Shown piece after piece: positions 35,865-48,562 of a stretch of 64,000 nucleotides of DNA. The notes beneath the pieces are model-generated. The model saw nothing but the letters and a program-made list of their open reading frames with translations, searched no databases and was not told where the DNA came from. Each line of letters starts with the position of its first letter. The first letter of the stretch is position 1. Source of the DNA: Pegea sp. RAD2-039. Lineage: Eukaryota; Chordata; Thaliacea; Salpida; Salpidae. Location: contig JAQGEQ010000161.1 in assembly GCA_034620365.1 (NCBI GenBank), positions 310,001 to 374,000 of the forward strand, written 5' to 3'. Both the position numbers and the translations under genes were made by a program.

Positions 35865-36835
35865 ATGAACTTACACTTAGTGATCAGTTTTTTGTTGTTA
35901 TCTCTCATTGCGTGTTCACAATCCTGTCCAATTACAAGGTTAGAAGATTTATTTAACTTTTTTATAAACGGCTGAAGTCCTGGCTCTCCTGAAAACAATC
36001 TTCCAAAAAGATAATGTTCGCAACCTTAAAAGACTTTTCAAAATTTTGGGAACTACATTTATAGCTGCTATAAGTTCTAAGTTTAATATTTTGATCTATT
36101 TATTATTCGATAATTCAAAGCTTATTTTTTGCTGGTATTTAAACTATTATGCAGCCTTTAAAATATGAGTTTAAATGATAACTTATATAATTGATAAGGA
36201 TTGAGCCGTTGTAAAATTATAGCTAAAAATTACAACAAAAGCAAATGATTTCCGGGAATCCAAACAATTCTATTAACTTCTAAGATATGAGCTTTTAATA
36301 GTGTGTTGAAACCATATTAACCATTTTAAGTTCTTGTAACAAAACTTTAACTTATAAATTTTGGAGATATACTTTTATGATATTCACAAATTGCTATTTT
36401 TATTTTAGTTTTCTGACAAAAAAAGGTATATCTAAAAAAGATGAAATCTTTGAATATAAGTTTTCAGATGTAAATAAGGTAAATAAAAAACTAAACTGAA
36501 TTATATTTGAATAAACACAAAGATACAATTTACTGATACAACGTTTTAGATAACTAAAGATGTAATAAGTGAAAATCATATCGAAAAAATATACGATGAA
36601 TTAGTTGAAGAGTACGGCCAACCGCTTATTAATAAACTAATGCGCGATTTTTATGAGGAAAGTAATAATAAACAAGGTTTGTTGTGGTTTAATTATTTAT
36701 GTTCCACATTAAAAAATGAGTAACATTAAAGAAAGGTACATTTTAAAACAGTTTGTAAAACAAATCTTTAATATAAAAATTTAAATGATTATTGAATATT
36801 ATTTTACAGATAACCAAGCAATTGTATCTATGTAA
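35865..36835 (+). CDS. Small secreted protein, 98 residues, four coding exons
   Basis: Unrecognised. Coding exons are 35865-35938, 36409-36478, 36550-36676 and 36810-36835, all phase-consistent. Residues 1-~20 are a signal peptide (LHLVISFLLLSLIACSQS). The mature part is hydrophilic, mostly helical-looking, with one Cys right after the signal and many Lys/Glu/Asp residues (EKIYDELVEEYGQPLINKLM). A non-coding first exon with TATA box lies at 35.73-35.79 kb. AATAAA follows the stop at 36843. The signal ends in SQSC, as in the cysteine-rich gene at 2.2 kb, so the two may be distant relatives or share only signal-peptide convergence. Role unknown; probably an extracellular factor. Confidence 0.6.
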
Positions 36836-36849
36836 AGATCTCAATAAAT

Positions 36850-37669
36850 ATTATTGTTTTAAGTAGTTTAAAAACGGAAATTCATATTCGGTGTGAAGCT
36901 GAAAAGCTATTGAGGCCTACATCGTACAATAAATAAACTTGCTACTTTAAAGTTTTTTTTTACAAGAAGTTTCAGCTACCTACTGATAATTTTTGAATAC
37001 TAAATTCTCTTTCCTTTTGTGTTCAAAAATTATTCATTACAAAACTTAAATTTTTAAGAACAGCTTGTTTCAAAATTGTAATCTTAATATTTAATTATCT
37101 AATGTTTCTTGAATTTTAATATGACTGAAAGAAAATTTATTCTACTAATTAAATATTTAACATTTTACTTAAATAAATAAGTTCGAAAACTCCATAGATC
37201 TTTATTTAGCTCAGAAGCGGTTTTCTGCCTGTTTTAGTAACCTTCAAAAAACCTATGATAGCTTATATGCTTAAAAGGTCATCAGCTTGATTCAGTTGTT
37301 TGTTGTACTTTTAAAATAAAGTTAAAAAGTAATTTTTACACGATGAATTCACAATTTCAAAACTACAAAATTACTGCTTAACCTTGAAGTGATACTAAAT
37401 CAGAGCCTTACTCTATTACAAATTACAAACGCTGAAAAACTTATTACAGTTGGCTAAGAGTTAAAATCAAATTCTAAATACATTTTCTATTTGTACTTAA
37501 CAAATTTATAATTTTAAACAAGATCTATTTGTTGAAAGTTTATTTGAGTTTAAATTAAAGAACTGAAAATGTTTTGAAACAAAAAGAATTTTTAACTTAA
37601 AAGAAATTATCTACAAAAATAAACTAATTTTTAAAACTTAAAAAATTTAAGTTAAGTTACAATTCAAAG
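36850..37669. other. AT-rich intergenic, no gene seen
   Basis: No coding frame or known repeat recognised. Confidence 0.5.
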
Positions 37670-38340
37670 CTAGCTCGTTGTCATTTCGTCATTGGAAACC
37701 TGCACACTAGATCCGTGTCTTTCTTCATCTTCTTCCTCTCTCGTCAGGATGTTTTCATTGGGATTCTCCCTTATATCACTTGGTGAAACCCGTCTGGGAT
37801 CTTGATTACTTCGTCCTGAATGAACGTCAAAGTCCTGTTCATCAGCATTTGGGTATCTGGCCAGATGCCTCAAAGGAATGTTGGATTCCTGCCACCCGAA
37901 TAGCGGACACGCGTACATCGAGTTAGCCTCCAGCAGTCCAACCTTGTTTACGATATCATCTTCCTTGCTCATGCACACAAAGTTTTGCAAGAGTACTGGT
38001 TCCGAATCCAATCTGGTAAATTATGTCCTCGAGATGTTCTTTGAATGAAGCTAAATAATCTTGAGTTTCATTAGTTGATGTAGAAAAACCGGACAGCACT
38101 TAACGCCTGTGGTAACACCTTTTCCTAATCTTTGCTTGGTAGATCTCTGGAATTTAAGGCCTACCTCACTGCCCTCCAAACTATTCCATTATACCTATCT
38201 ACTTGTCCACTACCTTGTGGGTGATAGGGAATTGTCCTACTGCTTGAAATTCCTTTTCGTAATAGATAATCTTTCGGTTGTCGAGACATAGAAGCCGACC
38301 CTCGATCTGAATGGATATAACTGCAAGTTCCAAAACAAAT
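37670..38340 (-). mobile_element. Ty3/gypsy integrase C-terminal fragment
   Basis: Minus-strand remnant. The core-domain end reads YHPQGSGQVDRYNG (family: YxPQGNGQxERxN), then RAVR, SRDLPSK, KVLPQALSAVRF and a stretch ending in SEPVLLQNFV. A chromodomain-distal segment follows, with LLEANSMYACPLF and IPLRHLARYPNADEQDFDVHSG. Stops and frame breaks occur in the first half, while the last ~110 codons (38011-37670) are open. About 170 bp recur at 30.79-30.96 kb. It is a dead fragment. Confidence 0.75.
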
Positions 38341-39270
38341 TTCTGCAATCAGCTAACTACTGTGTAACAATCTACTTTAGAACACGGAAAACAGATAAGA
38401 AATCTCGTTAACAATGCACAAGAAAAATACATTCCTTTTACTACTCGTCATTGTTCCCTTAAATTCTACTTTAAATCTTTCCATTCGTCTTTGGACATAA
38501 GACTTTGGAACTTAATTGCTCAAATATTATCATAGAAATTACAATAAACTTATATTTTCTCTTCATTTGTTATATAAATTAAACTTACAGTTGAAAAGAG
38601 ATCATAAAATTTCCTAATCTTACATTAAAACGTAAACAGAAAATTAATTTATTGTAAGTGATAAAAATTTATAGTTGTTTAAAACTAAGAAAGTCTTATT
38701 TGTAAACTTAATTTAATTATTCTGACGACTTTTTATTATGTAGTTAGATCTTGAGTAAGTAGTTAAAGACATTAAATAATATTTTTATCAGCAAACCGTT
38801 TTAGGGGAAGAAATTAAATAAAATAAAATCAATATATATAAAATAAAATATCAAGAAAAAACCATTTAGAAAGTCAATTTTGAACAAACTTGTTCATTAA
38901 ATTTTTGTGTTAAACTTTAATTTGTTTTTAAATAATTTTTATTGAAACAACTTTTTTAATATCGAAGTTGTAAAACTATATTTTTCAAAACGTTAAATTA
39001 AATGTTTTAAGTAAGTAAACATTAGTTTGGAAAAATTGAAAAATTTTATTATCAAATAAAATTTACTTTCAAATGATTCCAGTAAAGTTATATAGCTTAT
39101 CAAATTTTATAAATTTGACCTTCAAAAAAGTTTTAACAAAAAATAAAATAGTAATTTAAAAAAGTTCTAGAAATTGTTTAATTATTTATTTATCACGAAT
39201 AAAAAATGATAATTAATTTTTTGCAAGAAAATTTATTGCTAGAAGTTCAAGTAACAATTTAATCAGTTTG
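38341..39270. other. AT-rich intergenic, no gene seen
   Basis: Nothing recognised on either strand. Confidence 0.5.
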
Positions 39271-39377
39271 CAGAGTTAATTTCTAAATCTTCACCATCTG
39301 GTGCAAAAGGAATCCGGTCGTCTCTTTCTTGCCTGATTTCTTTTTCAAGAACTTTTTTCTTTTCCGTCAAATTTCTT

Positions 39378-39834
39378 TTAATGTTTCAGTTGATGAATTT
39401 TCTCTTTATGATTTTTCAAATGATGTTTCAAACGGAAATATCTGTGACAAATATTACATTGATAAGGTTGAGCTTTGAAATGAATTTGTTTATGAGTGTT
39501 TAACTGTCCAGCTTGACGAAAACCTTTGCCACATTCGGGGCAAGTATGTCTCTTCTGTCCACTATGAGTTTGTTCATGATCTTTTAGGTCGTTTGATTGC
39601 GCAAAACACTTCGAACAAAAACTACATTTATAAGGTTTATCACCTGTATGAGTTCTTATGTGTCTTTTTAAATTCCCAGATTGACTGAATGATGAAAAGC
39701 AAATTTTACAGACATATGGGCGTTGACCAGTATGTGTTAGAGAATGCCTTTTTAAATTTGCTTTCCATTTAAACTTTTTCATGCAAATTTCACAAGTAAA
39801 CATCATATAGTTCAAATAGAGTTTAGTTTGTTTA
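39378..39834 (-). CDS. C2H2 zinc-finger protein, five fingers
   Basis: Likely sequence-specific DNA-binding nuclear factor. Five contiguous C2H2 fingers occur with TGQRPY, TGDKPY, SGQKRH and KAQPYQ linkers: CEICMKKF..H, CKICFSSF..H, CSFCSKCF..H, CPECGKGF..H and CNICHRYF..H. The first ATG is 39806. An acceptor-like TTTGCATTTTAG lies upstream (AG ending just above 39834) with the frame open between, so this may be the last exon of a longer gene; no upstream exon was found. After the stop at 39378, a charged 40-codon frame (LTEKKKVLEKEIRQERDD, ending near 39269) continues in the +1 frame, suggesting a one-base frameshift and a longer native C-terminus. Paralog identity cannot be assigned. Confidence 0.8.
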
Positions 39835-41194
39835 ACTAAAATGCAAATAAGTTTTCAATATTCGTTTTAAGTTTGCTATACAATGAATTTTTACAAGGAA
39901 CATAAACTAATTGTTTGCTTTTAAATAACAAAGTATAAAATTTTCTACTATCATTTTAAAAAGTTGATTTTTAAAAGTAAGCTTTTAATGGATACTCTAT
40001 GATTGAAAGATGTGTTGACTTTTTAACTTCTAAAGATAGGTTTCAATAACAGATAATCTTCTGGCTTCTTATACGCATTTGATTGATATTATGGCTTTAT
40101 AACAAACAGCTTTTTAAACGTGAAAATTCAAATCGCCTATTATATGGAATTAAAGAACTGTGAAAGTGAAATAAAAAATAATAACAAATAAATCAAAAAA
40201 CTATTTTATTTAGCAAACTATAAAGAAAAAACTATACAGTAAAAAATTACAAAAAATTGTAAACTAGAATTTTAACTACAAAAATTAATCACATGTAAAG
40301 CTGACAAAATAGGCGAAAATATTATCTTTAAAAAATGATTCTATTTAAGCAAATCTTGATTAGCATTTATCTAACAAATTTATAAATTAGTTTTTAGAAA
40401 TTAACTTAAAATTTTCCATAATTATTTGTAATATTTATCATTAAAAATGTTAATAAGTAAAATTAATCTCAAATCCAAACTAACAATTAAAAAACCTTTC
40501 AAATTAAAAATCTTACAAACGATTAATAAGTGCAAGTTAATATAAGAAACATTTTATGAAAACTTAGATAAAAACAAAAGTGATTGTTAATAGCGATCGC
40601 TAAACTCTGATCATAATGTGAAAGATTAAGAACTCTCTTATTAATAAGTTTTCCTGATGTTTGTCTAGTTTATTGTCGATGAAAAAGGTGAAACACTGTT
40701 TACATAAGAATATTTGATTTTTCTTTAATGTATCGTCAAAAAACGTTTACATTTGTTAAGTTTTATTTTAAATAGACGTTTAGACTAACAAAACTAACAA
40801 ACATTGTTGCATAACGGTAAACATATTGATATTTAAAAGAGTCTATTCTTTGTTTAGCTGTTCGGTATAAAATTAGATTTACTTTTGTAAACTTGGTTTA
40901 TAATCAGCAATAAAATAGTTTATATAACATTCTAGTTAACAAAATCTACTCATAAATCTACAGATATTATGCATTGTCCTGACTAATATTTAAAAATCTA
41001 AGAACAAATTATTTAATTGAATATTTAAGAGTAGACAACAATGACTAAAGTTTTTTTTATAGATGACTTTTATAGTAATTTCGACAAGCTTATAAAAATG
41101 AAAAAATGTTAAGAGAACTTTTCTTATTCTGTATAATATTATTGCAGTAAAGCAATGCTGTTTTGAATTACAATAAGCAAAAATCTTTTTACAA
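39835..41194. other. AT-rich intergenic, no gene seen
   Basis: No coding frame found that could serve as an upstream zinc-finger exon. A short frame at 41041 (23 codons) is not supported. Confidence 0.45.
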
Positions 41195-41435
41195 TGTGTA
41201 ATTCTGAATGTCGTCGGAGATGAAGATACCTAAGTCTTTAATATCATAATATTGGAAAATTTTATTACTGTTAAAATAAAAGCCAGATGATATTAGTTTA
41301 GAGTTTGAAGTTTTATCTATTGATATGTAGAAGTATTTGTCGGTAGCTAGCTTGATTTCTTTGGATTAAAGCCATAAATTAGTAGAATCTAAAAAAGTTT
41401 GAAGAGCAACTGGTCTGAAAAATCTGCAGGACAAT
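41195..41435 (-). mobile_element. LINE-B fragment (reverse transcriptase region)
   Basis: Same-strand similarity to LINE-B at 16.38-16.62 kb, just downstream of its DDAK motif. Example shared blocks are TATTTGTCG followed by TTGATT/GAAGCC and AGAGCAACT. Divergent, isolated fragment. Confidence 0.55.
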
Positions 41436-42330
41436 TTTGTAACGAAAAACAGTTTGTTGATAATGAAGGGACAATGAAGTTGTCCCAGGAATAAAAAAAC
41501 TTAATCATACAAGTTAAGAAAAATAAAATTTAAGTTGAGTCTTTTAGTAGGAGTAACTCTAAAAATGTGAAAGCAAGATGAAAGTTAGATGATTTTTAAT
41601 TAAAGTGGTTAAAGTTTAATCAAGTCCAAAATATTATGCAAAAAACAATTCTGTATATTAACGATGTAAACTGAAAAGATTTAAAAAAGGAGATGGTTTT
41701 TAGACAAATGTAAAAACTGTAAAAACTTTCAGATTTGTTTAAAGATTTGAAGCAGTTTTTTTTCACTTTTTAGTTGTGTCTTCGATCTTTCTCTTAATTG
41801 AATGTATTCAAGTAGAACAAAAATAATTGTTTAGAAATTATTCTCATGATTTCATAAAGAGTTTTTATTTGTAGATTATCCTAAAAGAAATTCTAATATT
41901 TTAATTAACTTTTATTTATTCAGGTTAGTTATACAGCCTAGTTTTCAAATTTGATCAACTTACATATTATATAGAACAAATATTATCTTAAATACTTGAG
42001 TTATTTTAACAAGACCTCAACACAAAGTTTCTATTCATTCTTATGTTTAATTTCTTAATTCTTAAAATAAACTTTTAAAATTAGAAAATAAACATGGATC
42101 TTTAGTATCTTTTGCAAAGTTGCTTTTAAATGATTTTGATAATTAAAACTTCAAAGAAACATTTGATCTCAACACGATATGTATTTGCTTTGGAGCGTTT
42201 AAAATGTCAAAGGTTCATCTGTTTAATATAAAATTATTAAAACTGTCAAAGAAACTCTGAACTGTTTAACAAAATTGAATTTAGAAATTTTTTAAAACGA
42301 TTTTATTATATCTGTAAACTAAGTGTTTGT
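41436..42330. other. AT-rich intergenic, no gene seen
   Basis: Nothing recognised. Probably contains the 3' UTR of the minus-strand gene ending at 42348. Confidence 0.4.
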
Positions 42331-42347
42331 AGTTTTGCTAAAACCAA

Positions 42348-43086
42348 TTAATTGTAGTTATCTGGTTCAAAGTTAGGAATGACGTCATCTAAGCTATATT
42401 TGTCCATTTTAGAAATGTCTGAAAATTGAGTAAAACTATTTAAATGATGTTTACTTACTAAAGCTGTGAAACATATAAAATAATACATTCTACATTAAAA
42501 GATTTAGATTCTTCTACTGAAACTACTTAATTTAAAACTATCTTAAACCAGTTTCTTATAATTTTGATAAAATATTATTCATAGAACAAAGAATTGTCAC
42601 CAACAAGTGAATGTTAAAACAAATTATTACTAACCTTTAGTATTATCATGAGATTTAAAAGCTCTTTCTTGGTTGTTTGCAAAATGTTGATCTTCAAACT
42701 GAATCGGTTGATCCATATTTTGGGAGTTCTGCATCAAAAGATTAAATTATAAGTTTCTCGTGGAACTTTTGTTAAATGACTTTGAAAATTTACTTTAAAG
42801 AAAAACAGTTATTTTCCTTTATTAAGAAAACATTCTAAATTTAGTTCGAGACAACAAGCAATTTGTGATCAATTTCTTGAAAAACTTGTTAACTTTTGAT
42901 TGAAGAGTTACTTACCTTTGTATCGCCACAATAGTGATAGTAATGATGATGATGAACCCTGAAAAAATAGACTTCTAAACTAAAGCTGGTTGACAAATTA
43001 TCAAAATCTTACACGTATTGACTCATCACTGTTGAAATAACACAACCAATTATAAACATCAAAGTTACAATCGTTATCTTCATCAT
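42348..43086 (-). CDS. Secreted His-rich peptide precursor, four coding exons
   Basis: Unrecognised 93-residue precursor. Coding exons are 43086-43013, 42958-42916, 42728-42635 and 42418-42348, with matching phases. A signal peptide (ITIVTLMFIIGCVISTVMS) is followed directly by the short exon VVHHHHYYHYCGDTK, a dense His/Tyr cluster with one Cys that could bind copper or zinc. The remainder is acidic and Asn/Gln-rich, ending FEPDNYN. A non-coding 5' exon ends with donor GTGAGT at about 43272. Its acceptor lies near 43105, giving a five-exon gene. A TATA box precedes it at 43309-43316. Exon architecture (UTR exon, signal exon, small exons) resembles the 35.7 kb gene. Possible roles are a metal-binding peptide, a matrix or crosslinking protein, or a peptide precursor; none is established. 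Confidence 0.65.
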
Positions 43087-43308
43087 GAAGTTATTTTTAT
43101 AATAAATCTGAAAAGCAAAATGAGTATAAATAGTTTTATATCTTTAGTTGATAACAAAAATTTCTTCTCAAAAATAGTCTTGTAATATGACTTTGCAAAA
43201 ACTAAAGGCCTGAATACAAACTAATTAATTTATGATTTTAACATATTTAGTGAAATCAACTTTTGACTCACCTCTGAGACTAGTTATACTTTGTTTTAAA
43301 TGTTCAGT

Positions 43309-43316
43309 CTTATATA
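43309..43316 (-). promoter_or_regulatory. TATA box of the His-rich peptide gene
   Basis: TATATAAG on the minus strand, about 40 nt upstream of the UTR exon's GT donor (near 43272). Confidence 0.5.
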
Positions 43317-43774
43317 CTGTTACTTCAAAAAAATAATGATTTGTTTCTGCATTATAATTATATATTTTAAAGTTAACTGTCTACTGCTTTTGTAATTGAA
43401 ATAAAAAAGTTCAATTGAAATATAAATTTTGATTTTTTTCGTTTGTTTAGAGTCTTATCAATTGAGTTTATCTAGAAAGTTCTAGAAGGTATATTTATAT
43501 TTATTGTTCTACGTAAGTTTAGCAATGATGCTTTGTCTTAGCATTTAAAAATATTCAACCTTTTAAAAATCTTTGATTGAATGATAATATGTAATTATGA
43601 ACTGAAATTTTTCAATTCATGAAAATAAAGATTGAGCAAAATCATGATATACTTAAAAGTTTATAATGAAATCTAAACTTGTACATTTTTCTACTTAATC
43701 TTTTTATTAAGATAAAACAAATAAATCTTTTATAAAAGTTAAGTAGATAAAAAATTATTTAATTATTTGTTTCA

Positions 43775-45620
43775 ATAAATGCGAATGAGGGTGCTTGAAG
43801 AGACCACCTCCAGCTAACAGACATTCTCACAAATAATATCTATTAAGTTATAAAATAGAAAGCAAAAGATATAACGCATGGCATTTCATTGGTCCTCAAA
43901 ACATATAACAGTGGACAATTACATGGAATATTAATAATAAAAAAAGAAAAAAAAACACAGTTTAAAATTGTGGAATATTAAAACAGTTCAACTTCTACTT
44001 GAACAACACGAGTGACTCCGACATGACAATATCTGATGGCAGCTGGTTCCAAGTACTAATTGTGCGGTATGAGAAAAAATTTGCTCTTAGTAAAGTACCA
44101 GGTAATATGGGCTTATTAAGATGTACCATGTGTCGTCTGAGTTGATATAACTTGAGGGAAGGAATAATGGAAAAGAAATCATCAAACTGAATGTCAATTA
44201 AATTGTGGATACATTTAAAAATAAGAATTAAGTCGTATTTATTTCTTCAAATTTCTAAAGTATCTAAATTGAAGAAGCTGAGACGATGTTTATAACTATC
44301 GTATTTAATATTAAGTTTCCTGCATACCAATCTCGTAAATGTTGCTTGAACAGATTCGATTTTTTATATCACTAACTTGATATGGCATCCATGCACTGAC
44401 ATTGTATTCAAGAACTGGATGTACGTACAATTTAAAGAGATTGATAAAAAAAAGCATGGATCCTTAGAATTAAAGGTCCTTATAATAAGGTAGACAAGGT
44501 CGATTGATCTTGCAAAGATTTTGGAAACATAATTGCGCCATTTAAAGTCAGATGATAGAGTAATGCTGAGGTTTAGGACCGAAAATACTCGTTGAATAAT
44601 AAATCCATTGATGGAGTATTGGTTCAAGGAATCTACCGCTGGTTTACGAGAAAAAGTTATAATTTCAGACTTTGTGGGCTGAATTCTGAGCTGCCAATTC
44701 GTAGACCAGTTTTATACAGTGTGTAGTGCAGTTTGAAGTTTTGAAGGATTGCAAGATAATAGCTTGATGTCATCGGCATACACAAGCACACTGACATCAT
44801 CTACTATTAGTAGTCTGATGATGAGGTCTTCAGTGAAAATTAAAATGGGCTTTATAATGATATCCAAAGAAATACCAATTGTGACTTTACTAAGAGTAGA
44901 TAAAGATCTTTCTACATGAGTTTGTTGGGTTCTACCTGATATGGTATTCTACCTTAATATGGATCTTCAATCCACTGTAAGATAAAGCTGTTGATTTTTA
45001 AGTTTTTCAATACAGTAATGAGCTTGTTGTGTGGGACAGAATCAAACGCTTTAGTAAATTCGAGATATATCATGTCACAAGGAGTATTACTTTCATAATG
45101 GGCTGTAAGCTCATTAAGAAAAGTGAGATGTTGAGTCAGGGAAGATCTCCGTCTCACAAAGCCATGCATTATGAACATCAGATATTGGATGGTTTGTATA
45201 TTAGATATTAGATATGATTGTGAATGATATACTCTTCAGTTCTGCAGATAACTGAAGTCAGCAAAACTGGTCTATAATTAAGTGCAGTTTTTCTGGGACC
45301 CTTTCTATGAATTGGAGTAATAATAGCTTTTTTTCAAATTTGTGGAACTCTTCCTCGCCTCAGAGTGATGTTAAAGAGTAGCGATAAGGATAGTGATAAA
45401 GAAGAAGTAGTTTTTCTTAAAAATAAAGCTGGGATCTGATCAGGGGTGTTGGAAACTGATGACTTAAAAAAAGAAATAGCCTTAGATATTATATCGACTG
45501 TTATGTCAAGATCTATAATCTCAGAGACATTTGTTAGTATGTCTGAGTAAGAAAGAGAGGGAGTATAATCTCATTGGTTATAAAACGCTATTAAATTGAT
45601 TGTTTAGCAATTCAGCTTTA
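43775..45620 (-). mobile_element. LINE-A copy with reverse transcriptase domain
   Basis: The longest RT-bearing copy, minus strand and 5'-truncated near 45.6 kb. Blocks in order: KAIITPIHRKGP and LNYRPVLLTSVICR at 45.34-45.24 kb; HGFVRRRSSLTQHL and IYLEFTKAFDSVPHNKL at 45.17-45.03 kb; catalytic VYADDIKLL near 44.77 kb; C-terminal region 44.6-44.1 kb; 3' UTR stem-loop and tail at 43.78 kb. Several frameshifts, so not active. The family resembles the CR1/L2 clade. Confidence 0.85.
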
Positions 45621-48530
45621 TTATCTGGTTCCATAAACACAAAAGTTATAAACTAAAATTTTAATGACTAAAATAAGAAAAATATTGAATATTGTTTAAA
45701 AGTGTTTATTAAAAGTTTATGGATTGCTTTTGTTTAAAAAGTTTTTAAAAGTTATTTTAAAGGTATTCTATGCAATTTTAAAAACTTTTCTTTGACATAA
45801 TAAGAAAAGTGCAAACTTTATTTACATTTATGTACTTCTAATTTATTTACCTAAAGTTTACTGAGCTTTCAAATTACTTACAGAGCTTATTGATTCGTAA
45901 ACTTTATTCATCAGATTTGACTAAACACAAAACATGTATTTTGTAGTCAAAACAAATGTAATGATGCTCCAACAAAGGCAGTTCAGTATTACTGAAGAGC
46001 TAATGTTAGAAAAAGATTTTTTGCAAAAGACTTAAAGAAAAAACTCTCGAAAAATCAATTTAGAAATATCTAGTTATACTTTTTAAGTTTTGCAGTTTAT
46101 TTTAGTAAAACACAAAAGTCTTCCAACTTTGTTGCTATTCAACTGTAGTTGAAGATCTATTGTAAACTTTTAATTACATTTCAAAATATAAAAAAAATTT
46201 TAAACTGAAAGCAATTCTCAATGATTTTTAGATAATTAAATTTTATGTTGTATAAATAGAATGAAAAATAATATTGAAAAAAACATTAAACAAAATTTGA
46301 TAAGCTCTTAGTTTCAGTTTAAACTCCTAAAACAAAATTATTTGTTTGATGGATTTATTTATTTGATTGGTTCTTTTATATGTTCAAAAGAAGAAAAACT
46401 TTTAGCATATCACATTTAAACCAAAGCTTTTAAGATATGCGCATAAAGAATATCAATATCAAGATCTTTATCATTATAAAAGTACTAGATGCTTGAATTA
46501 GCTTTTAAATAGAAATTTTAAGTTCTGAAAGTCACAAGGTAAAGTGCTTTAATTATTTCCGGACTTTTTTACTAATCAGAATTCTTTTAAAGTTTTTGTT
46601 ATCTTGAAATAAAGTTCTCTGAAAGCCGTTATGTTTGAACTCCAAAACGTTTTACTGATTTTTCACATTTACAGCGATTTTTAAAAAATAGTGATGATTT
46701 TTTATTTGATTTATTTTTTTAGTTCAAACACTAATTCAAAAAAATATATAAACCAAGTTAAATTAATAAAAATATGAGCAAGTCATGTAAACTTGTTTAA
46801 TGAATTGAAATAGCTAAAAAAACAAAAAGTTTTTGTAAATGTGAAACAAAAAAACGTTCTCGTTAAAAATAACTATGATGATGCTACACATTCGTTTATA
46901 AGCTGGTTGTTATTGTGTTTTCAAAGGAACTCAATTGTATAGCTAAGTTGAGTTGAAAGTTTTTACTCTTTGAAACCGTGGTAAAGCAACAAATATTTTT
47001 CCAAGTTATCTCATTTTCTTTATCTTTATTTCCAAAACAGCTATTTTACAGGAGTATTCGCTTAAGTGGTTTTTTCCAAAAAAATTCAATTACGAATTAG
47101 TTATCGTTTCAGAATTTTCGAGTCATTGGCAGCTTCATTTTTTAATTCTTGCAGTTACTTAGAGGCCTTTAATAAATCAAACTTTTTTTAACTAAAAAAT
47201 ATTAACTGATTAAGTCATGTAGAAACCATAAGAATATTGGACTTCAAACTAGTCAGGCGTATCAGTAGTGACCAGATTTTTGGAGCAACTAGATATTTTT
47301 GAATTTCTGTTTGAGTAAAACGCATAAACGTAGAAAAATGATATTTTTAACGTATAAAGCTTTTTTAAAGATTATTAAGCTATACAAGCAACATTTGATT
47401 GTTGCGGTTATTATAAAATTAATCAACAAATTGTGACTGTTAAATGGTAAATAACCAAAAATTGTCGAGAAATTATAACTATTTTTATTTAATTTATTAA
47501 TATTTTTATTATTTTTTATCTTATTGTAAGAATAGCAAAATGTTTGATAAAAATTTTGGTATAAAGATTCATTTTTTTATTTGTTTGATTTTGGAAATAT
47601 CAAATTTGATATTATTATTTCATGAATAAGTTAATTGTTATAACCAACAACTTATTTTATGTAATATCTTTTTTTGCAAAAGTTTTTTTTAATCTAAAAC
47701 TCGGATATTTTAACAATTGTGTTTAAACAGAATCGACCATTACTGTTCTTTATAAAGTAAGTGAAGCAATAGAATTAATGAGGAAAATATTTTTCAAATC
47801 TAATTTAGGTTAGCGATACCAAAAGCTTTAGCAAAAAATATCAAGAGCAATTTTTTAAATCTAATACTGCAATGAACAAATTACTAGAATTGGAAAAAAA
47901 CTAGAAATTTATTTAGAATTGATTTTATTTGTTCTTGTATGCGTACAAATTCTCTTATTGTTTAAAATTATTTTTTACTTTAGTAATTATTAATAGATTA
48001 TTACTTATTATTTTTAGGATAATTTTATTGTTGAAACTTATTGAAAACGACCAATATTATCATAAATTCTGTTATTAGTTACCATAAACTTTCTGGTTTT
48101 TAATGTCGCAATCTCTCAACTGTGGTGATATATTAAAAAAATTAAAACATTTTTTACTTTTCTACTTTCAACTTGAAATCTTTTTATTACAGATATTTGG
48201 TTGACAGATTTTTTTAATTTTTTTGCACGATATTATCATATGTAGTAAAAATTGAAACTTATTATTAGACCGTTTTTCAAGTAAACTTTTTTTCAAAATA
48301 ATAAATAAAAGTAAAATGTATTTGAAAATATTTGTAACATTTAAAAAGTCTACTATTTTGTTAAACAATTGAAACTTATTAATTGCTTTTTTTGTATAAA
48401 TTCAAAGTAAATATTTTGGTTTTATAAGAAATGTTATTACAGAACAGTAATTAACTCTACTAAGTAATTCGCATTATTCTATTTTTTCATCATTTTTTTT
48501 TATACTATGCAGGTTTTAAATCTAAAATTG
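45621..48530. other. AT-rich intergenic, no gene seen
   Basis: About 2.9 kb with no coding frame, repeat copy or RNA gene recognised. The last part must hold control sequences of the tetraspan gene at 48.56 kb. Confidence 0.5.
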
Positions 48531-48562
48531 GTTTTTAGATATAAAAAAGTGTTTTTAAGAAA

